The notes: generated by a model from the letters alone, not told the origin. Counted from the stretch's first letter, positions 44,709 to 52,643 are shown. The stretch: DNA of 64,000 nt from an uncultured Bacteroidales bacterium (GCA_910585445.1 CAJUEK010000001.1:97360-161359); one strand, 5' to 3'. Numbers and translations are program-made.

Positions 44709-47210
44709 TCAGATGAACCTGCGGAAAAAATCTTCCTTTTCCTTATGCCATCCATGCTGCTCCCAGACATTGTGCCCTGCGCACGGATAGCATATCCATC
44801 GCTTTTCCGAATTTATCATATTGTATCCGGCAAAATTCGTATGAGGAGGGCAGACAGGATCCTGAAGGCCTATGGCCATGAGTACCGGGCATTTTATCCT
44901 GTCCGTAAAGTTCTTGACATCAAAATAGCTGAGAGTGCGGTAAAGGTCATCTTCACTGATTCCCTTTTCCTTCGCCGCAGCAAGAATCGGGTCGGCCGGC
45001 CAGTGCACAAGCGAGAAATAGTCCCTATAGTCATTCAGGAAAGGCGCTGACGGGGCTATGGCCTTGATGCGGCCGTCAAGCGACGCTGCCACAAGAGTAA
45101 GCGCGCCGCCCTGGCTCTCCCCGTTCGCAAAGACACGGGAAGTATCGGTCTTTTCGCGTGAGCACACGAAATCCACGGCCCTCACGGCATCCGCGAAAGC
45201 CCCCCTGTAATAATACGTGTCCTTGCTTTCCAATCCGCGTGTACACCAGTCATCCTTTTCACCCGGCTTGCGGTTGAGCGCCTGATTGCGGACACAGAGA
45301 GTGAACTCAATCATATAAGGATTCGAGGACGGGTCAGAATACCAGACATCACTGCTATAACCCATATAATGAATCATGGCAGGGTATTTTCCCGGAGCGA
45401 CAGGCTCGACAAGCACACCGCTTATCATCTCACCCGAGAGAGAAGTCATGTCAACACGCCATGTGCGGCGGACATCATCCGAATACTCTTCAATAAGAGT
45501 AAGCTTCGGAGCCGCATCAGTGCAGGCAAGCTCCTCCAGGGTGGAGTTCCAGAATTCATCAAAGTCAGGCTGCTTGTCCTGAGGGGAGGAAATGAGTTCA
45601 GGGCAGCATCCGAGATTGGTGCTTGTCAGCTCCTGTTTTGTGCCGTCTATTTCTTCAATACTGAGGACTGCCTTGTAGAAGCCAGGCTCAAGATTCAGGT
45701 CAAACTCTACCTCTGCCCCCCCCTGAAGGAATTTCACTTCACGGGTGAATGTACCGGCAGGACTGCCGAAATCAGTGCTGAGGTCAAGAATAAGGCGTGC
45801 AGTCTGCATGTGGGGAGAATGCAGTCCTGCCCTGAGGGAATGAGGCGCATCAGAAGTGAAGATTCCGCTGTTGCCGCCAAGGAAGAACCAGGCAGAAGGC
45901 AGCAGGGCCACACGGACAGCCTCCGATGCATCTTTAATGACAGCAATTGTCGTGACATCGCACGCATATACAGAATTGAGTCCCTGCTGCTCCTGTGCAG
46001 GATCGCCGCAATAATCATCTCCTGGCATCCAGTAGATATTTTCAGAAGACTGCCCCGCAAGACCGCCCCAGCCCCAGAAATTCACTCCGGCGAAAAGGCC
46101 GCCCTCACGGCAGGATTCCGCTATACGTCCGAACACATGCTTATAATAAGTGTCCCTTGCGGTTGTCGGTGTGCCCTGGGCGAATTTGAAATCGTCACGA
46201 GGGAAACCGAATTCTTCAAGTACGACAGGCTTTCCGTATTTTTCTGCCACTTTAAGATGCTCGTCAATATATGCGTCCGTGTTCTCGAGCGCCTGTCCGA
46301 GATTCGCGGAAAGAGTGGTCTCACGCACCCAGTTCCAGTTGTAAGGCCACACGTGGATATTCATATAGTCAATGTCCGGGCAGGAATGTATTTTTTCGAA
46401 AAGTTCCATACTGCCTTCACAGCCCCATTTGCCCTCACTTCCGGAGGACACCATATGGTTGGGGTCCAGGGATTTGATGAGAGAAGCCGTGCTCCACATG
46501 AAGTCGGCGAACGCCTGCTGCACATCCTTGTCGTCAGAAAAACAGCGCGGTTCATTGCCTATCTGCCAAGAGAAAATAGTAGGGTCATCCTTATATTTTC
46601 GGCCGGTGACAGTATTGGTGCGGGTAACCACATGCTTCACATGGTCTGAGAAAAGTTCCTTGGCCCTGTCATTCGTCATGAATTTTGAGACAGACTCCAT
46701 ATATGCCTGATAACCGTCTATTGACGGAATCACAGACTTGCCTGCCCCGGCCCACTCGAGATACATGCCGTATCCTCCGGACCATTCCCACGAATTGTTT
46801 ATATAAAGGACAGCCTTCATGTCCCTTTCCGCCATTTCGGCAAGCAGGAAGTCCAGCCCGCGGAAAATAGCGTCGTTATATACTCCCGGCTCTTTCTGCA
46901 AGGTCGGCATTATGCGTGTCGGGATTCCGTCCGGGCCGTCTCCTCCTACAAGCACGCGCAAATTGGTCACACCCAAGGCTTTCAGCGTATCAAGTTCCGC
47001 TTCAAGACGCGCGCGGTCTCCGCCCTGGCCCTCGCTGCCGAGTATTGCCCCGTACCAGAAATTAGCGCCTATATAATAGGACGGAGTGTTCTCACAAATG
47101 AATTTTCCGTCTTCCACTCTCACGAAAGACGGTTCTGAGACCTGACAGGAGGACAGCAAGGATACCGTTGCTGCAACCGTCACGGCTGATAGGATTCCGG
47201 TTATTCTCAT
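44709..47210 (-). CDS. GH5_7-like mannanase fused to CE7-like acetyl esterase
   Basis: An 833-residue bifunctional lipoprotein (lipobox 'LLSSC'). Residues about 25-420 form a GH5 domain resembling subfamily 7 mannanases: 'YYIGANFWYG', 'VTNLRVLVGG', acid/base Glu-220 in 'WQIGNEPR', 'HVWPYNW', and nucleophile Glu-333 in 'LEEFG'. An Ig-like linker module covers about 425-535. Residues about 540-833 form an alpha/beta hydrolase of the AXE1/CE7 type: 'GYSSDVW', nucleophile Ser-698/699 in 'GESQGG', Asp-784 in 'LQDPVCPPH' and His-813 in 'AGHNVW'. One chain could thus cut the backbone and remove acetyl groups from acetylated glucomannan. It is the first gene after the operon promoter. Confidence 0.9.
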   Translation of the reverse strand: MRITGILSAVTVAATVSLLSSCQVSEPSFVRVEDGKFICENTPSYYIGANFWYGAILGSEGQGGDRARLEAELDTLKALGVTNLRVLVGGDGPDGIPTRIMPTLQKEPGVYNDAIFRGLDFLLAEMAERDMKAVLYINNSWEWSGGYGMYLEWAGAGKSVIPSIDGYQAYMESVSKFMTNDRAKELFSDHVKHVVTRTNTVTGRKYKDDPTIFSWQIGNEPRCFSDDKDVQQAFADFMWSTASLIKSLDPNHMVSSGSEGKWGCEGSMELFEKIHSCPDIDYMNIHVWPYNWNWVRETTLSANLGQALENTDAYIDEHLKVAEKYGKPVVLEEFGFPRDDFKFAQGTPTTARDTYYKHVFGRIAESCREGGLFAGVNFWGWGGLAGQSSENIYWMPGDDYCGDPAQEQQGLNSVYACDVTTIAVIKDASEAVRVALLPSAWFFLGGNSGIFTSDAPHSLRAGLHSPHMQTARLILDLSTDFGSPAGTFTREVKFLQGGAEVEFDLNLEPGFYKAVLSIEEIDGTKQELTSTNLGCCPELISSPQDKQPDFDEFWNSTLEELACTDAAPKLTLIEEYSDDVRRTWRVDMTSLSGEMISGVLVEPVAPGKYPAMIHYMGYSSDVWYSDPSSNPYMIEFTLCVRNQALNRKPGEKDDWCTRGLESKDTYYYRGAFADAVRAVDFVCSREKTDTSRVFANGESQGGALTLVAASLDGRIKAIAPSAPFLNDYRDYFSLVHWPADPILAAAKEKGISEDDLYRTLSYFDVKNFTDRIKCPVLMAIGLQDPVCPPHTNFAGYNMINSEKRWICYPCAGHNVWEQHGWHKEKEDFFRRFI

Positions 47211-47238
47211 TCGATTAGCGCTATTGATTATGATTGCG

Positions 47239-47270
47239 CAAAGTTACGATGATGCATCCCGTCAAACAAA
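47239..47270 (-). promoter_or_regulatory. Promoter of the main mannan operon
   Basis: On the minus strand TTTG (47267-47270) is exactly 20 bases from TAACTTTG (47239-47246), a full match to the Bacteroidota consensus, 29 bases before the GH5-CE7 start. It lies in the 87-base gap after the AraC gene. A/T-rich sequence just upstream (47270-47297) would be the natural place for the AraC regulator to bind; no clear operator repeat was seen. Confidence 0.7.
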
Positions 47271-47297
47271 TGTATATTTATCCGATTATGATACAAA

Positions 47298-48176
47298 TTA
47301 AACCATGACCTTGTTCTTCTTGAACATGGCCCTGAAATCACGTGGCGTATAGCCTCTTTTTGTCTTGAAAGCGCGGTTGAAATTGGAAAGGTTGTTGAAT
47401 CCGCATTCATAGCATATCTCGGAAACGTTCTTCGAAGAATCTACGAGCATCCTTGCGGCATATCCAAGCCTTATGTCTATTATATAATCGGACAGAGTGC
47501 GTCCCGTCCGCGCACGGAAGAAACGGCTGAACGCCACCGAGCTCATGCCCACAAGAGCGGAGAGGTCGGTAAGGTTTATAGGCTCGGCATAGTGGTCGTT
47601 GATGTACTGCTTGACTTTAAGTATCCTGCGGCTTTCAGTGCTGCGCGAAGTGTGTGCAAATGAGCTGGAAGCCAGGACTCTGGCCTCCTCAGCCACAGAA
47701 AGCTCATATAATATATACATGAATTTCAGAAGCTGGGCAAAGCTCCGCTGTTCGTTTGCCAGCGTGTCCAGAATCGAGTAAACTTTCATGATGGCAGACA
47801 TCGGGAAAGCAAGGCCGTGGTCGGCCCGTGAGAGCATCCTTTTGATGGAAACAAACTGGTTTTTCGACAACAGGCTTCCGTCAAACAGACCTGCGGAGAA
47901 CTGTATCGTTATCTCGCGGATGTCCTTCGACTTGCAGCTTCCCTGTTCCCATACATGCTCCAAATCTTCCGCCCCGATGAGCACAAGGTCATATTCGCCG
48001 ATTTCCTCCACACTGTCCCCCACGATACGGCGCACACCGGCCCCGTGCTCAATGAAATTCAGTTCATATTCCTTATGGCGGTGAAGAGGATAAGTGAACT
48101 CAGTCTTGTGACGCTCAGCGATATGGAAGCAGTCTTTCTCCGAAAGACGCGTTATTTCCGTAAGTACATTGCTCAT
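47298..48176 (-). CDS. AraC family transcriptional regulator
   Basis: About 292 residues from the ATG at 48176; an in-frame TTG at 48197 is less likely. The N-terminal cupin-like sensor has 'HRHKEYELNFIEHGAG' and 'YDLVLIGAEDLEHVW'. The C-terminal double HTH has 'INLTDLSALVGMSSVAFSRFFRARTGRTLSDYIIDIRLGYAARML' and 'VSEICYECGFNNLSNFNRAFKTKRGYTPRDFR', intact in order. It probably senses a mannan breakdown product (mannobiose or mannosyl-glucose) in the cytoplasm and controls the operon downstream and the divergent epimerase. No hybrid two-component or SusR-type regulator is present in the locus. Confidence 0.93.
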   Translation of the reverse strand: MSNVLTEITRLSEKDCFHIAERHKTEFTYPLHRHKEYELNFIEHGAGVRRIVGDSVEEIGEYDLVLIGAEDLEHVWEQGSCKSKDIREITIQFSAGLFDGSLLSKNQFVSIKRMLSRADHGLAFPMSAIMKVYSILDTLANEQRSFAQLLKFMYILYELSVAEEARVLASSSFAHTSRSTESRRILKVKQYINDHYAEPINLTDLSALVGMSSVAFSRFFRARTGRTLSDYIIDIRLGYAARMLVDSSKNVSEICYECGFNNLSNFNRAFKTKRGYTPRDFRAMFKKNKVMV

Positions 48177-48294
48177 TTTTACACAATTTGTCTTCAAAAA
48201 TAATCATTATTTCTCATTCTGATACTTTTTTAACATATTTTTCAACATTATTGCGCGATTCGGCCACACAGGCCTCTCCATCTGCGATTTTATC

Positions 48295-48302
48295 TATCTT
48301 TG
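48295..48302 (+). promoter_or_regulatory. -7 box upstream of the epimerase gene
   Basis: TATCTTTG matches the -7 consensus TAnnTTTG, 20 bases before the epimerase ATG. No TTTG was found at 19-21 bases upstream, so this may be an activator-dependent promoter, fitting control by the divergent AraC protein. Confidence 0.45.
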
Positions 48303-48322
48303 CGAAAACTTAAATCCCAGAC

Positions 48323-49588
48323 ATGGCCACATCACAGAAAACCCCGGCAGAAATCTTTGCCGCAAAAGCACTTGCATCACAAGCGAAAAAGGAGCTGACA
48401 GGAAACATCCTTCCATATTGGAGCGAAAAAATGCTCAACCCTTCAGGAGGATTTTACGGACGGATTACCGGCACAGAAGAACTTGATACTTCCGCCCCGC
48501 TCGGAGCAATCATGAATGCACGCCTGCTGTGGACTTTCGCTTCGGCCCACAGGCTGCTCGGCTCCCCATCCGGTACGGAATGCAGCAAGACCCCGGAAAC
48601 AGAATGCTGCAGTAACGACTATCTGTCTGTCGCAATGATGGCCAAAAGGGAAATCATAGACAGGTTCTATGACACCTGTTACGGAGGAATCTACTGGTCT
48701 TTGGATGCATGCGGAAAACCGCTGGACACAAAAAAGCAGATTTATGCGATAGCATTCGCCATCTACGGTCTGAGCGAGCTGCATCGTGCCTGCGGTGACG
48801 AAGAAGCACTTGAATATGCCATAAAATTGTTCCGTTCAATCGAGGAGCATAGCTTTGACTCCGAAAGGGACGGATATTTTGAAGCTTTCACAAGGGAGTG
48901 GCAGCCTATAGAAGACATGCGCCTGAGCGACAAGGATGCCAACGAAAGCAAGACCATGAACACGCATCTGCATGTACTCGAAGCATATACGTGTCTATAC
49001 CGCGTATGGAAAGACAAGCTGCTCGAGGAGAGGCTACGCGGACTTATCGGCATATTCGAAAATTATATTATAGGCAATGACGGACATCTCAAGCTGTTTT
49101 TTGACAATGACTGGAGATGCGGCTACGACATAGTTTCATATGGGCACGACATAGAGGCTTCATGGCTTCTTCACGAGGCAGCCCTTGTCCTTGGAGACGC
49201 GGAAGTGCTCCGGCGTGTAGAAAACATAGTCCCGAAGATTGCAGAAGCCGCGCATGAGGGCTTCACACAGGAAGGCGGGATGATATACGAGATGCAGCCA
49301 GGCCATGGAGCGGACGGAGACAGGCACTGGTGGGTGCAGGCGGAAACAGTAGTGGGTTACTTCAACCTATGGGAGCATTTCGGCAACCAGGAAGGCCTGG
49401 AGAACGCGATAATGTGCTGGGAATTCATCAAGGCCCATATAATCGACAAGGAAAACGGGGAATGGTTCTGGAGCCTGCGTTCAGACGGCACAGTCAATCG
49501 CGAAGACGACAAAGCCGGATTCTGGAAATGCCCCTACCACAACGGCCGCATGTGCATGGAACTGATAGAACGCACCAAAAACCTATAG
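48323..49588 (+). CDS. Cellobiose 2-epimerase (AGE family)
   Basis: A 421-residue cytoplasmic (alpha/alpha)6-barrel enzyme of the N-acylglucosamine 2-epimerase superfamily. Features are 'ILPYWSEKMLNPSGGFYGRI' at the N-terminus, 'LGAIMNARLLWTFASAHRL', 'FDNDWRCGYDIVSYGHDIEASWLLHEAA' (catalytic His), 'DRHWWVQAETVVGY' (second His, and Trp for sugar stacking) and 'GFWKCPYHNGRMCMELIERT'. It epimerises the reducing-end residue of beta-1,4 disaccharides and so turns mannobiose into mannosyl-glucose for GH130. It is transcribed divergently from AraC and ends in a strong terminator. A 31-residue insert with two Cys lies near 78-100. Confidence 0.93.
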   Translation: MATSQKTPAEIFAAKALASQAKKELTGNILPYWSEKMLNPSGGFYGRITGTEELDTSAPLGAIMNARLLWTFASAHRLLGSPSGTECSKTPETECCSNDYLSVAMMAKREIIDRFYDTCYGGIYWSLDACGKPLDTKKQIYAIAFAIYGLSELHRACGDEEALEYAIKLFRSIEEHSFDSERDGYFEAFTREWQPIEDMRLSDKDANESKTMNTHLHVLEAYTCLYRVWKDKLLEERLRGLIGIFENYIIGNDGHLKLFFDNDWRCGYDIVSYGHDIEASWLLHEAALVLGDAEVLRRVENIVPKIAEAAHEGFTQEGGMIYEMQPGHGADGDRHWWVQAETVVGYFNLWEHFGNQEGLENAIMCWEFIKAHIIDKENGEWFWSLRSDGTVNREDDKAGFWKCPYHNGRMCMELIERTKNL

Positions 49589-49641
49589 CCGGCACCCACC
49601 GTGGAGCGCAAACAATTGTCCATCAACATTTTCTTGATATT

Positions 49642-49670
49642 CGATTCCCCGTTTTCGGGGAATCGTTTTT
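49642..49670 (+). terminator. Rho-independent terminator of the epimerase gene
   Basis: A perfect 10-bp stem CGATTCCCCG / CGGGGAATCG with a TTTT loop, followed by TTTTT, 54 bases past the epimerase stop. Confidence 0.9.
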
Positions 49671-49924
49671 CCGCAAACCTTTGAGTGTCAAACCATTATG
49701 CACCACGGCAAAAAAAGCAGAGAACAGCCGGTAGTTTTGAGATAAGCCAGGGTATTAGGCTAAGCCTCTGACGCTTTCAGGCTGGTCATAGCATCAATTG
49801 GCCGGCAGGCACATTTCACATTGAATCCTGGCATCACTTGAACAGAACATCAATCAAACCGGCCATTAATCAGAAAAACGGTTAAAAAAATCGCCTGATT
49901 TTTTACGGAATCTCAAAAAAATCA

Positions 49925-49959
49925 ATTCGGTGTAAAATTCGCTCGTTTTTACACCGAAT
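49925..49959. repeat. Perfect 13-bp inverted repeat in A/T-rich DNA
   Basis: ATTCGGTGTAAAA (49925-49937) pairs perfectly with TTTTACACCGAAT (49947-49959). Immediately before it, TGATTTTTT and AAAAAAATCA form a second, weaker inverted repeat (about 49897-49924). No gene uses either as an obvious terminator. The role is unknown. Confidence 0.6.
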
Positions 49960-49989
49960 CACATCAGCAATTTGGCAGCAGCATAAACT

Positions 49990-50163
49990 TCAGACCGTGA
50001 TTCCGAACATAACGCCGCCGTTCGAATTGCTCAGATAATATGTCCCAGAATTAATCAGGGGCTTGAAATCACAATAAAACATCAGCAGGAAACGGGAACT
50101 GCCCATATCATAGAGGCGAAAGGGAAAGTCGATGCAGACTGTGTCAAGCCTCATCACTCGCAT
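49990..50163 (-). pseudogene. 57-codon remnant or small ORF, unrecognised
   Basis: A minus-strand ATG frame ending '...SNSNGGVMFGITV' with an ordinary protein-like composition, preceded by an in-frame stop. The end looks like a last beta strand of a larger protein. It could be a relic or a genuine small protein; no family was recognised. Confidence 0.3.
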
Positions 50164-50177
50164 GAACGGCCACTATG

Positions 50178-50607
50178 TCATTGCTTGGAACAGGCTGCTC
50201 TTTTCAGCAACACCTGAGCGGCAGCATCAATTGAGAAAATCACTATCGAAATCAGCATTACTCCAGACGGGGACTCCCGCTTCAAGACAATCTCCAGCAC
50301 GAAGAACACCACCAATGCAATTTCCGATGCAGGAGGCAGGATATGCAGCTCTTCTGCCAAAATGTCTTTACAGACCTTCCCTCATACCGTTTGTCAACAA
50401 GCCAATAAATTATGCAGGCAAGACCTCCTAAGGCAAGCAAGGCATAGAAGCCGCCCTTTCAACAAGCATACATACTATGGCAAAAGCCAGCACCGCAATC
50501 GCCAGAGCGACACCTGCCACTCCCTGAATCCCGGCATAAAACATCCAGGCAAATGCAGCCGTAAACAGCAACAGAATCAAATTTTCAAATCTTGTCTTCA
50601 TGGCCAT
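50178..50607 (-). pseudogene. Frameshifted small membrane protein gene
   Basis: Three minus-strand frames join end to end into one plausible protein of about 140 residues. 'MAMKTRFENLILLLFTAAFAW...AIVCMLVERA' is in the first frame, 'GGFYALLALGGLACIIYWLVDKRYEGRSVKTFW' (given as a region) in the second, and 'AEELHILPPASEIALVVFFVLEIVLKRESPSG...LKRAACSKQ' in the third. Each piece supplies hydrophobic helices, about four in all. The shifts lie near 50450 (in a GAAAGGG run on the coding strand) and near 50360. The promoter repeat copy C lies just upstream, with TATCTTTG at 50633-50640. Two shifts argue for decay and not sequencing error. Confidence 0.6.
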
Positions 50608-50632
50608 AATGTTTTATTCCGTACAAACTCCC

Positions 50633-50680
50633 CAAAGATAGCAAAAGTATCGGCGCATATATGGCATCTGCCCAAATTTA
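50633..50680 (-). repeat. Dispersed promoter repeat, shortened copy C
   Basis: Shares both ends with copies A and B (CAAAGATAGCAAAAGT and GCATATATGGC...CAAATTTA), but the middle with the CAAAG palindrome is missing. TATCTTTG on the minus strand (50633-50640) and TAAATTTG (50673-50680) bound it. It stands directly before the frameshifted membrane protein gene. Confidence 0.5.
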
Positions 50681-50787
50681 TTGAGAACTCTCCAACAAAG
50701 ACACACAAATAAAGCTCCATGTCTAAAGCATATTATGGAACTTGGCATATCCGTGAATTAACATTTGCCGGTTGTCTTTATAATAAT

Positions 50788-50826
50788 CATCATGGAGGAT
50801 CTCCTGATGGCAAACCCTCCATGATG
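50788..50826. terminator. Hairpin after the small outer-membrane gene
   Basis: CATCATGGAGG (50788-50798) pairs perfectly with CCTCCATGATG (50816-50826) around a 17-base loop, about 90 bases past the minus-strand stop at 50916. There is no T-run on either side, so termination is only possible. Confidence 0.45.
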
Positions 50827-50915
50827 ACTGCCACGCACTCCATATCTGTCAAACAGGATTTTCGGAATCCTCCCGATACGATATGGCTACGTTTTTATGA
50901 AAGAAAAAGACGCAA

Positions 50916-51401
50916 CTACAGGCGTATGCCCAGCTTCAATCCGAAAAGGAAAGTATCAAGGCCGGGACCGGCGCTAAGATACCGGGACTCAAATCCGCAA
51001 AAGAACCCGTCATAAAGCATATATCTGGCTTCTACAGACAGACTTGCGCATGCACGGACATTATAATGCTTCCCGTTCAGCATACCTCCCAAGACACCTG
51101 CTCCCACAGAAGGTATCAAGAAAAAATTCTCACATATCTTAGGACTTGCACTCACGCTCAAAGAAGTACCCCATGCCTTGTCAGAAGAATAGAGGTTTGT
51201 GCACAGGCCGTTCAAAGACAGCGACACAGCAGGGGCAACAGAATACCCGAGAGAGACCTCGCCAATAGTACGCGGACCAAACATCCCTGTCGAATAATAG
51301 GACGAGCCGGACACCTCAAACTTATTTTCCTGTGCATCAAGCACAGTCCAATTGCACAAAATGAGCAATAACGGCAATGCTACAGATAATATCTTTTTCA
51401 T
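50916..51401 (-). CDS. Small outer-membrane beta-barrel-like protein
   Basis: A 161-residue protein with signal peptide 'MKKILSVALPLLLILCNWTVLDAQ' and a body of about eight alternating strands rich in Gly, Ser and Tyr ('GEVSLGYSVAPAVSLSLNG', 'FFLIPSVGAGVLGGMLNG', 'CASLSVEARYMLYDG'), ending 'LFGLKLGIRL'. This is the size of an eight-stranded OmpW/OmpA-like barrel. It begins 6 bases after the lipoprotein gene at 51408 and must share its promoter. Family not identified. Confidence 0.6.
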   Translation of the reverse strand: MKKILSVALPLLLILCNWTVLDAQENKFEVSGSSYYSTGMFGPRTIGEVSLGYSVAPAVSLSLNGLCTNLYSSDKAWGTSLSVSASPKICENFFLIPSVGAGVLGGMLNGKHYNVRACASLSVEARYMLYDGFFCGFESRYLSAGPGLDTFLFGLKLGIRL

Positions 51402-51407
51402 ATCAGA

Positions 51408-52280
51408 TTATCTTTCAGATAATAATTCATCTTGATTCCACAATCTTGTGCTGGCATTTGCAATTGCAACACCTGAGGACAAGTCTGCTTTCATATCTGG
51501 ACTGACATCAGAATTATCTATGACATCCAATACCTTCTCTGCGTATCTTCCGTCATCAGTCTTGATATCAACAAACTGAAAACCTTCCAATGTGATTTTA
51601 AGCACATCCAAAGCATCTGCCTTTTCAGGATTCACAGCCTTAAGACGGCCTATATATTCATCCACGTTGGCTGATTCAATGTAGGCGTCAGTATAAACTT
51701 TCATTTCAATCTTAGCTTCTGCAACATTAGGGATAACTTCATTTGCCTCACATCCTGTCAACAATGCAACTTCATCTGCAACAGCCTGAAGCAAAACTTC
51801 TTCCGGCAGCTTAAACAATTCTTCTCCGTATCTTTCATAGAGATTCAATACAACTTGGTTATGGAGAACACCGTCATTGTTATCGTTTCCGTCGATATCC
51901 AAGTGACTCATCGCAAAAACAGAATCTCTTACTGAACAGAATGTATCATCATCTGATTTTGTCTCAATCTTCTGGACTGAAAAATCTTTTACAATCGACC
52001 ATGTCAGAGAAGAAGCATTGATTGCATAGCCGACATTTCCAGTCAAAAGCCCGACACCAGCATCAGCTATGGCAGTCAACAAGACTTGCCACCATTTTGG
52101 TCTTGCCTTAGTCACAACCTGCTCTCCGAACAGCTCATTATTAAGAGCCTTAAGATCATTTTTCAGAGCGACAACTTCTGGAGCCTGAGGCTCATCAACT
52201 GCGATTACATTCGTCTCCTTGTTAGAACATGAGATGAAAAACATGGCCGAAATAGCCATTACAAAAAAAGATTTGTTCAT
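51408..52280 (-). CDS. Lipoprotein of unknown function with Gly-rich hydrophobic segment
   Basis: A 290-residue lipoprotein (lipobox 'MFFISC'). After about 40 acidic residues comes a short amphipathic and hydrophobic stretch (residues about 58-95, opening 'TKARPKWWQVLLTAIADAG' and continuing 'VGLLTGNVGYAIN') that is unusual inside a lipoprotein and recalls membrane-inserting peptides. The rest is acidic and helical ('EVLLQAVADEVALLTGCEANEVI'). It is A/T-rich compared with the mannan locus. It heads a two-gene operon with the barrel protein, under the shared TGAAACT promoter 250 bases upstream. Function not recognised. Confidence 0.6.
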   Translation of the reverse strand: MNKSFFVMAISAMFFISCSNKETNVIAVDEPQAPEVVALKNDLKALNNELFGEQVVTKARPKWWQVLLTAIADAGVGLLTGNVGYAINASSLTWSIVKDFSVQKIETKSDDDTFCSVRDSVFAMSHLDIDGNDNNDGVLHNQVVLNLYERYGEELFKLPEEVLLQAVADEVALLTGCEANEVIPNVAEAKIEMKVYTDAYIESANVDEYIGRLKAVNPEKADALDVLKITLEGFQFVDIKTDDGRYAEKVLDVIDNSDVSPDMKADLSSGVAIANASTRLWNQDELLSER

Positions 52281-52439
52281 AATGTTTGATTTTAGTTGTT
52301 ATTAATTGACAATGGCAACCTGCCATTGCTTTTTACCCATCTTGACAATAGTCATAAAGTCCGGCAGCCCATAGAATTTCGGGGCGCATTGGAGTGGTTG
52401 GATGAGCATTCTCCCGGGTAATTGAGGAGGAGCGCGTCA

Positions 52440-52523
52440 TCAATCTTTAAAGATCAGGGCGGATGAGGTTTGCGGCGGCATGCCCAATGAGCGGTTCCCA
52501 TAACGAAAAAACTTTGTGTTCAT
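52440..52523 (-). CDS. Possible 27-residue leader ORF
   Basis: ATG at 52521-52523 lies about where transcription from the -7 box at 52530-52537 should begin, which would make it leaderless. The frame opens 'MNTKFFRYGNRSLG' and ends at two consecutive TGA codons (52437-52442), beyond which the same frame reads on for about 45 codons. It could be a leader peptide or a decayed gene; chance is not excluded. Confidence 0.3.
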   Translation of the reverse strand: MNTKFFRYGNRSLGMPPQTSSALIFKD

Positions 52524-52549
52524 CGACAGCAAAGGTATGAACACAAAGT
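52511..52549. promoter_or_regulatory. 13-bp inverted repeat across the -7 box and start site
   Basis: ACTTTGTGTTCAT (52511-52523) and ATGAACACAAAGT (52537-52549) are perfect reverse complements separated by 13 bases that contain the -7 box. Because the right arm lies upstream of transcription, it should act as DNA, for example as a repressor site, and not as an RNA hairpin. The sister promoters lack it. Confidence 0.6.
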
Positions 52550-52573
52550 TTCATCAAGAAAAATAAAGTTTCA
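52530..52573 (-). promoter_or_regulatory. TGAAACT direct-repeat promoter of the lipoprotein operon
   Basis: Read on the minus strand: TGAAACT (52567-52573), 13 bases, TGAAACT (52547-52553), 9 bases, TACCTTTG (52530-52537). The same spacing recurs at 54892-54935, 55505-55548 and 62901-62944. The heptamers replace the normal -33 box, suggesting activator dependence. Confidence 0.85.
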
Positions 52574-52643
52574 CTTTTGATACTCTATTTAACTGATTAT
52601 CAAGCAGGTCTTAAAAATTTTCTGCGCAGAGAAAAGAAAAGTT
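52545..52643 (-). repeat. Extended promoter-upstream repeat, copy 1
   Basis: Similarity to the region at 55520-55618 continues past the heptamers for about 70 bases with one indel, including GATTATCAA, a GTCTT-AAAAATT stretch and CTGCGCA. The repeat reaches almost to the stop codon of the TPR regulator gene. The DUF3244 promoter shares only the nearer part. Confidence 0.6.

Larger units (their letters stand above)
49589..50915. other. 1.3-kb gene-poor, decayed region
   Basis: Contains the epimerase terminator (49642-49670), an A/T-rich stretch with a perfect palindrome (49925-49959), a 57-codon minus-strand remnant (49990-50163), a frameshifted membrane protein gene (50178-50607), a shortened copy of the dispersed promoter repeat (50633-50680) and a hairpin (50788-50826). 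No intact gene longer than 60 codons is convincing. Confidence 0.7.

Noticed and set aside
45369..46649. 426-codon open frame on the plus strand opposite the GH5-CE7 gene
   Set aside because: The opposite strand encodes a complete two-domain enzyme. The frame has no signal peptide, fold or promoter.
50132..51015. Two plus-strand frames of about 100 codons in the decayed region
   Set aside because: Low-complexity translations without motifs. The minus strand of the same region gives recognisable membrane and barrel protein sequence.
51408..52280. Pore-forming toxin call for the lipoprotein
   Set aside because: The Gly-rich hydrophobic stretch is suggestive, but no MACPF, aerolysin or other toxin motif is visible, so only an unknown-function call is supported.
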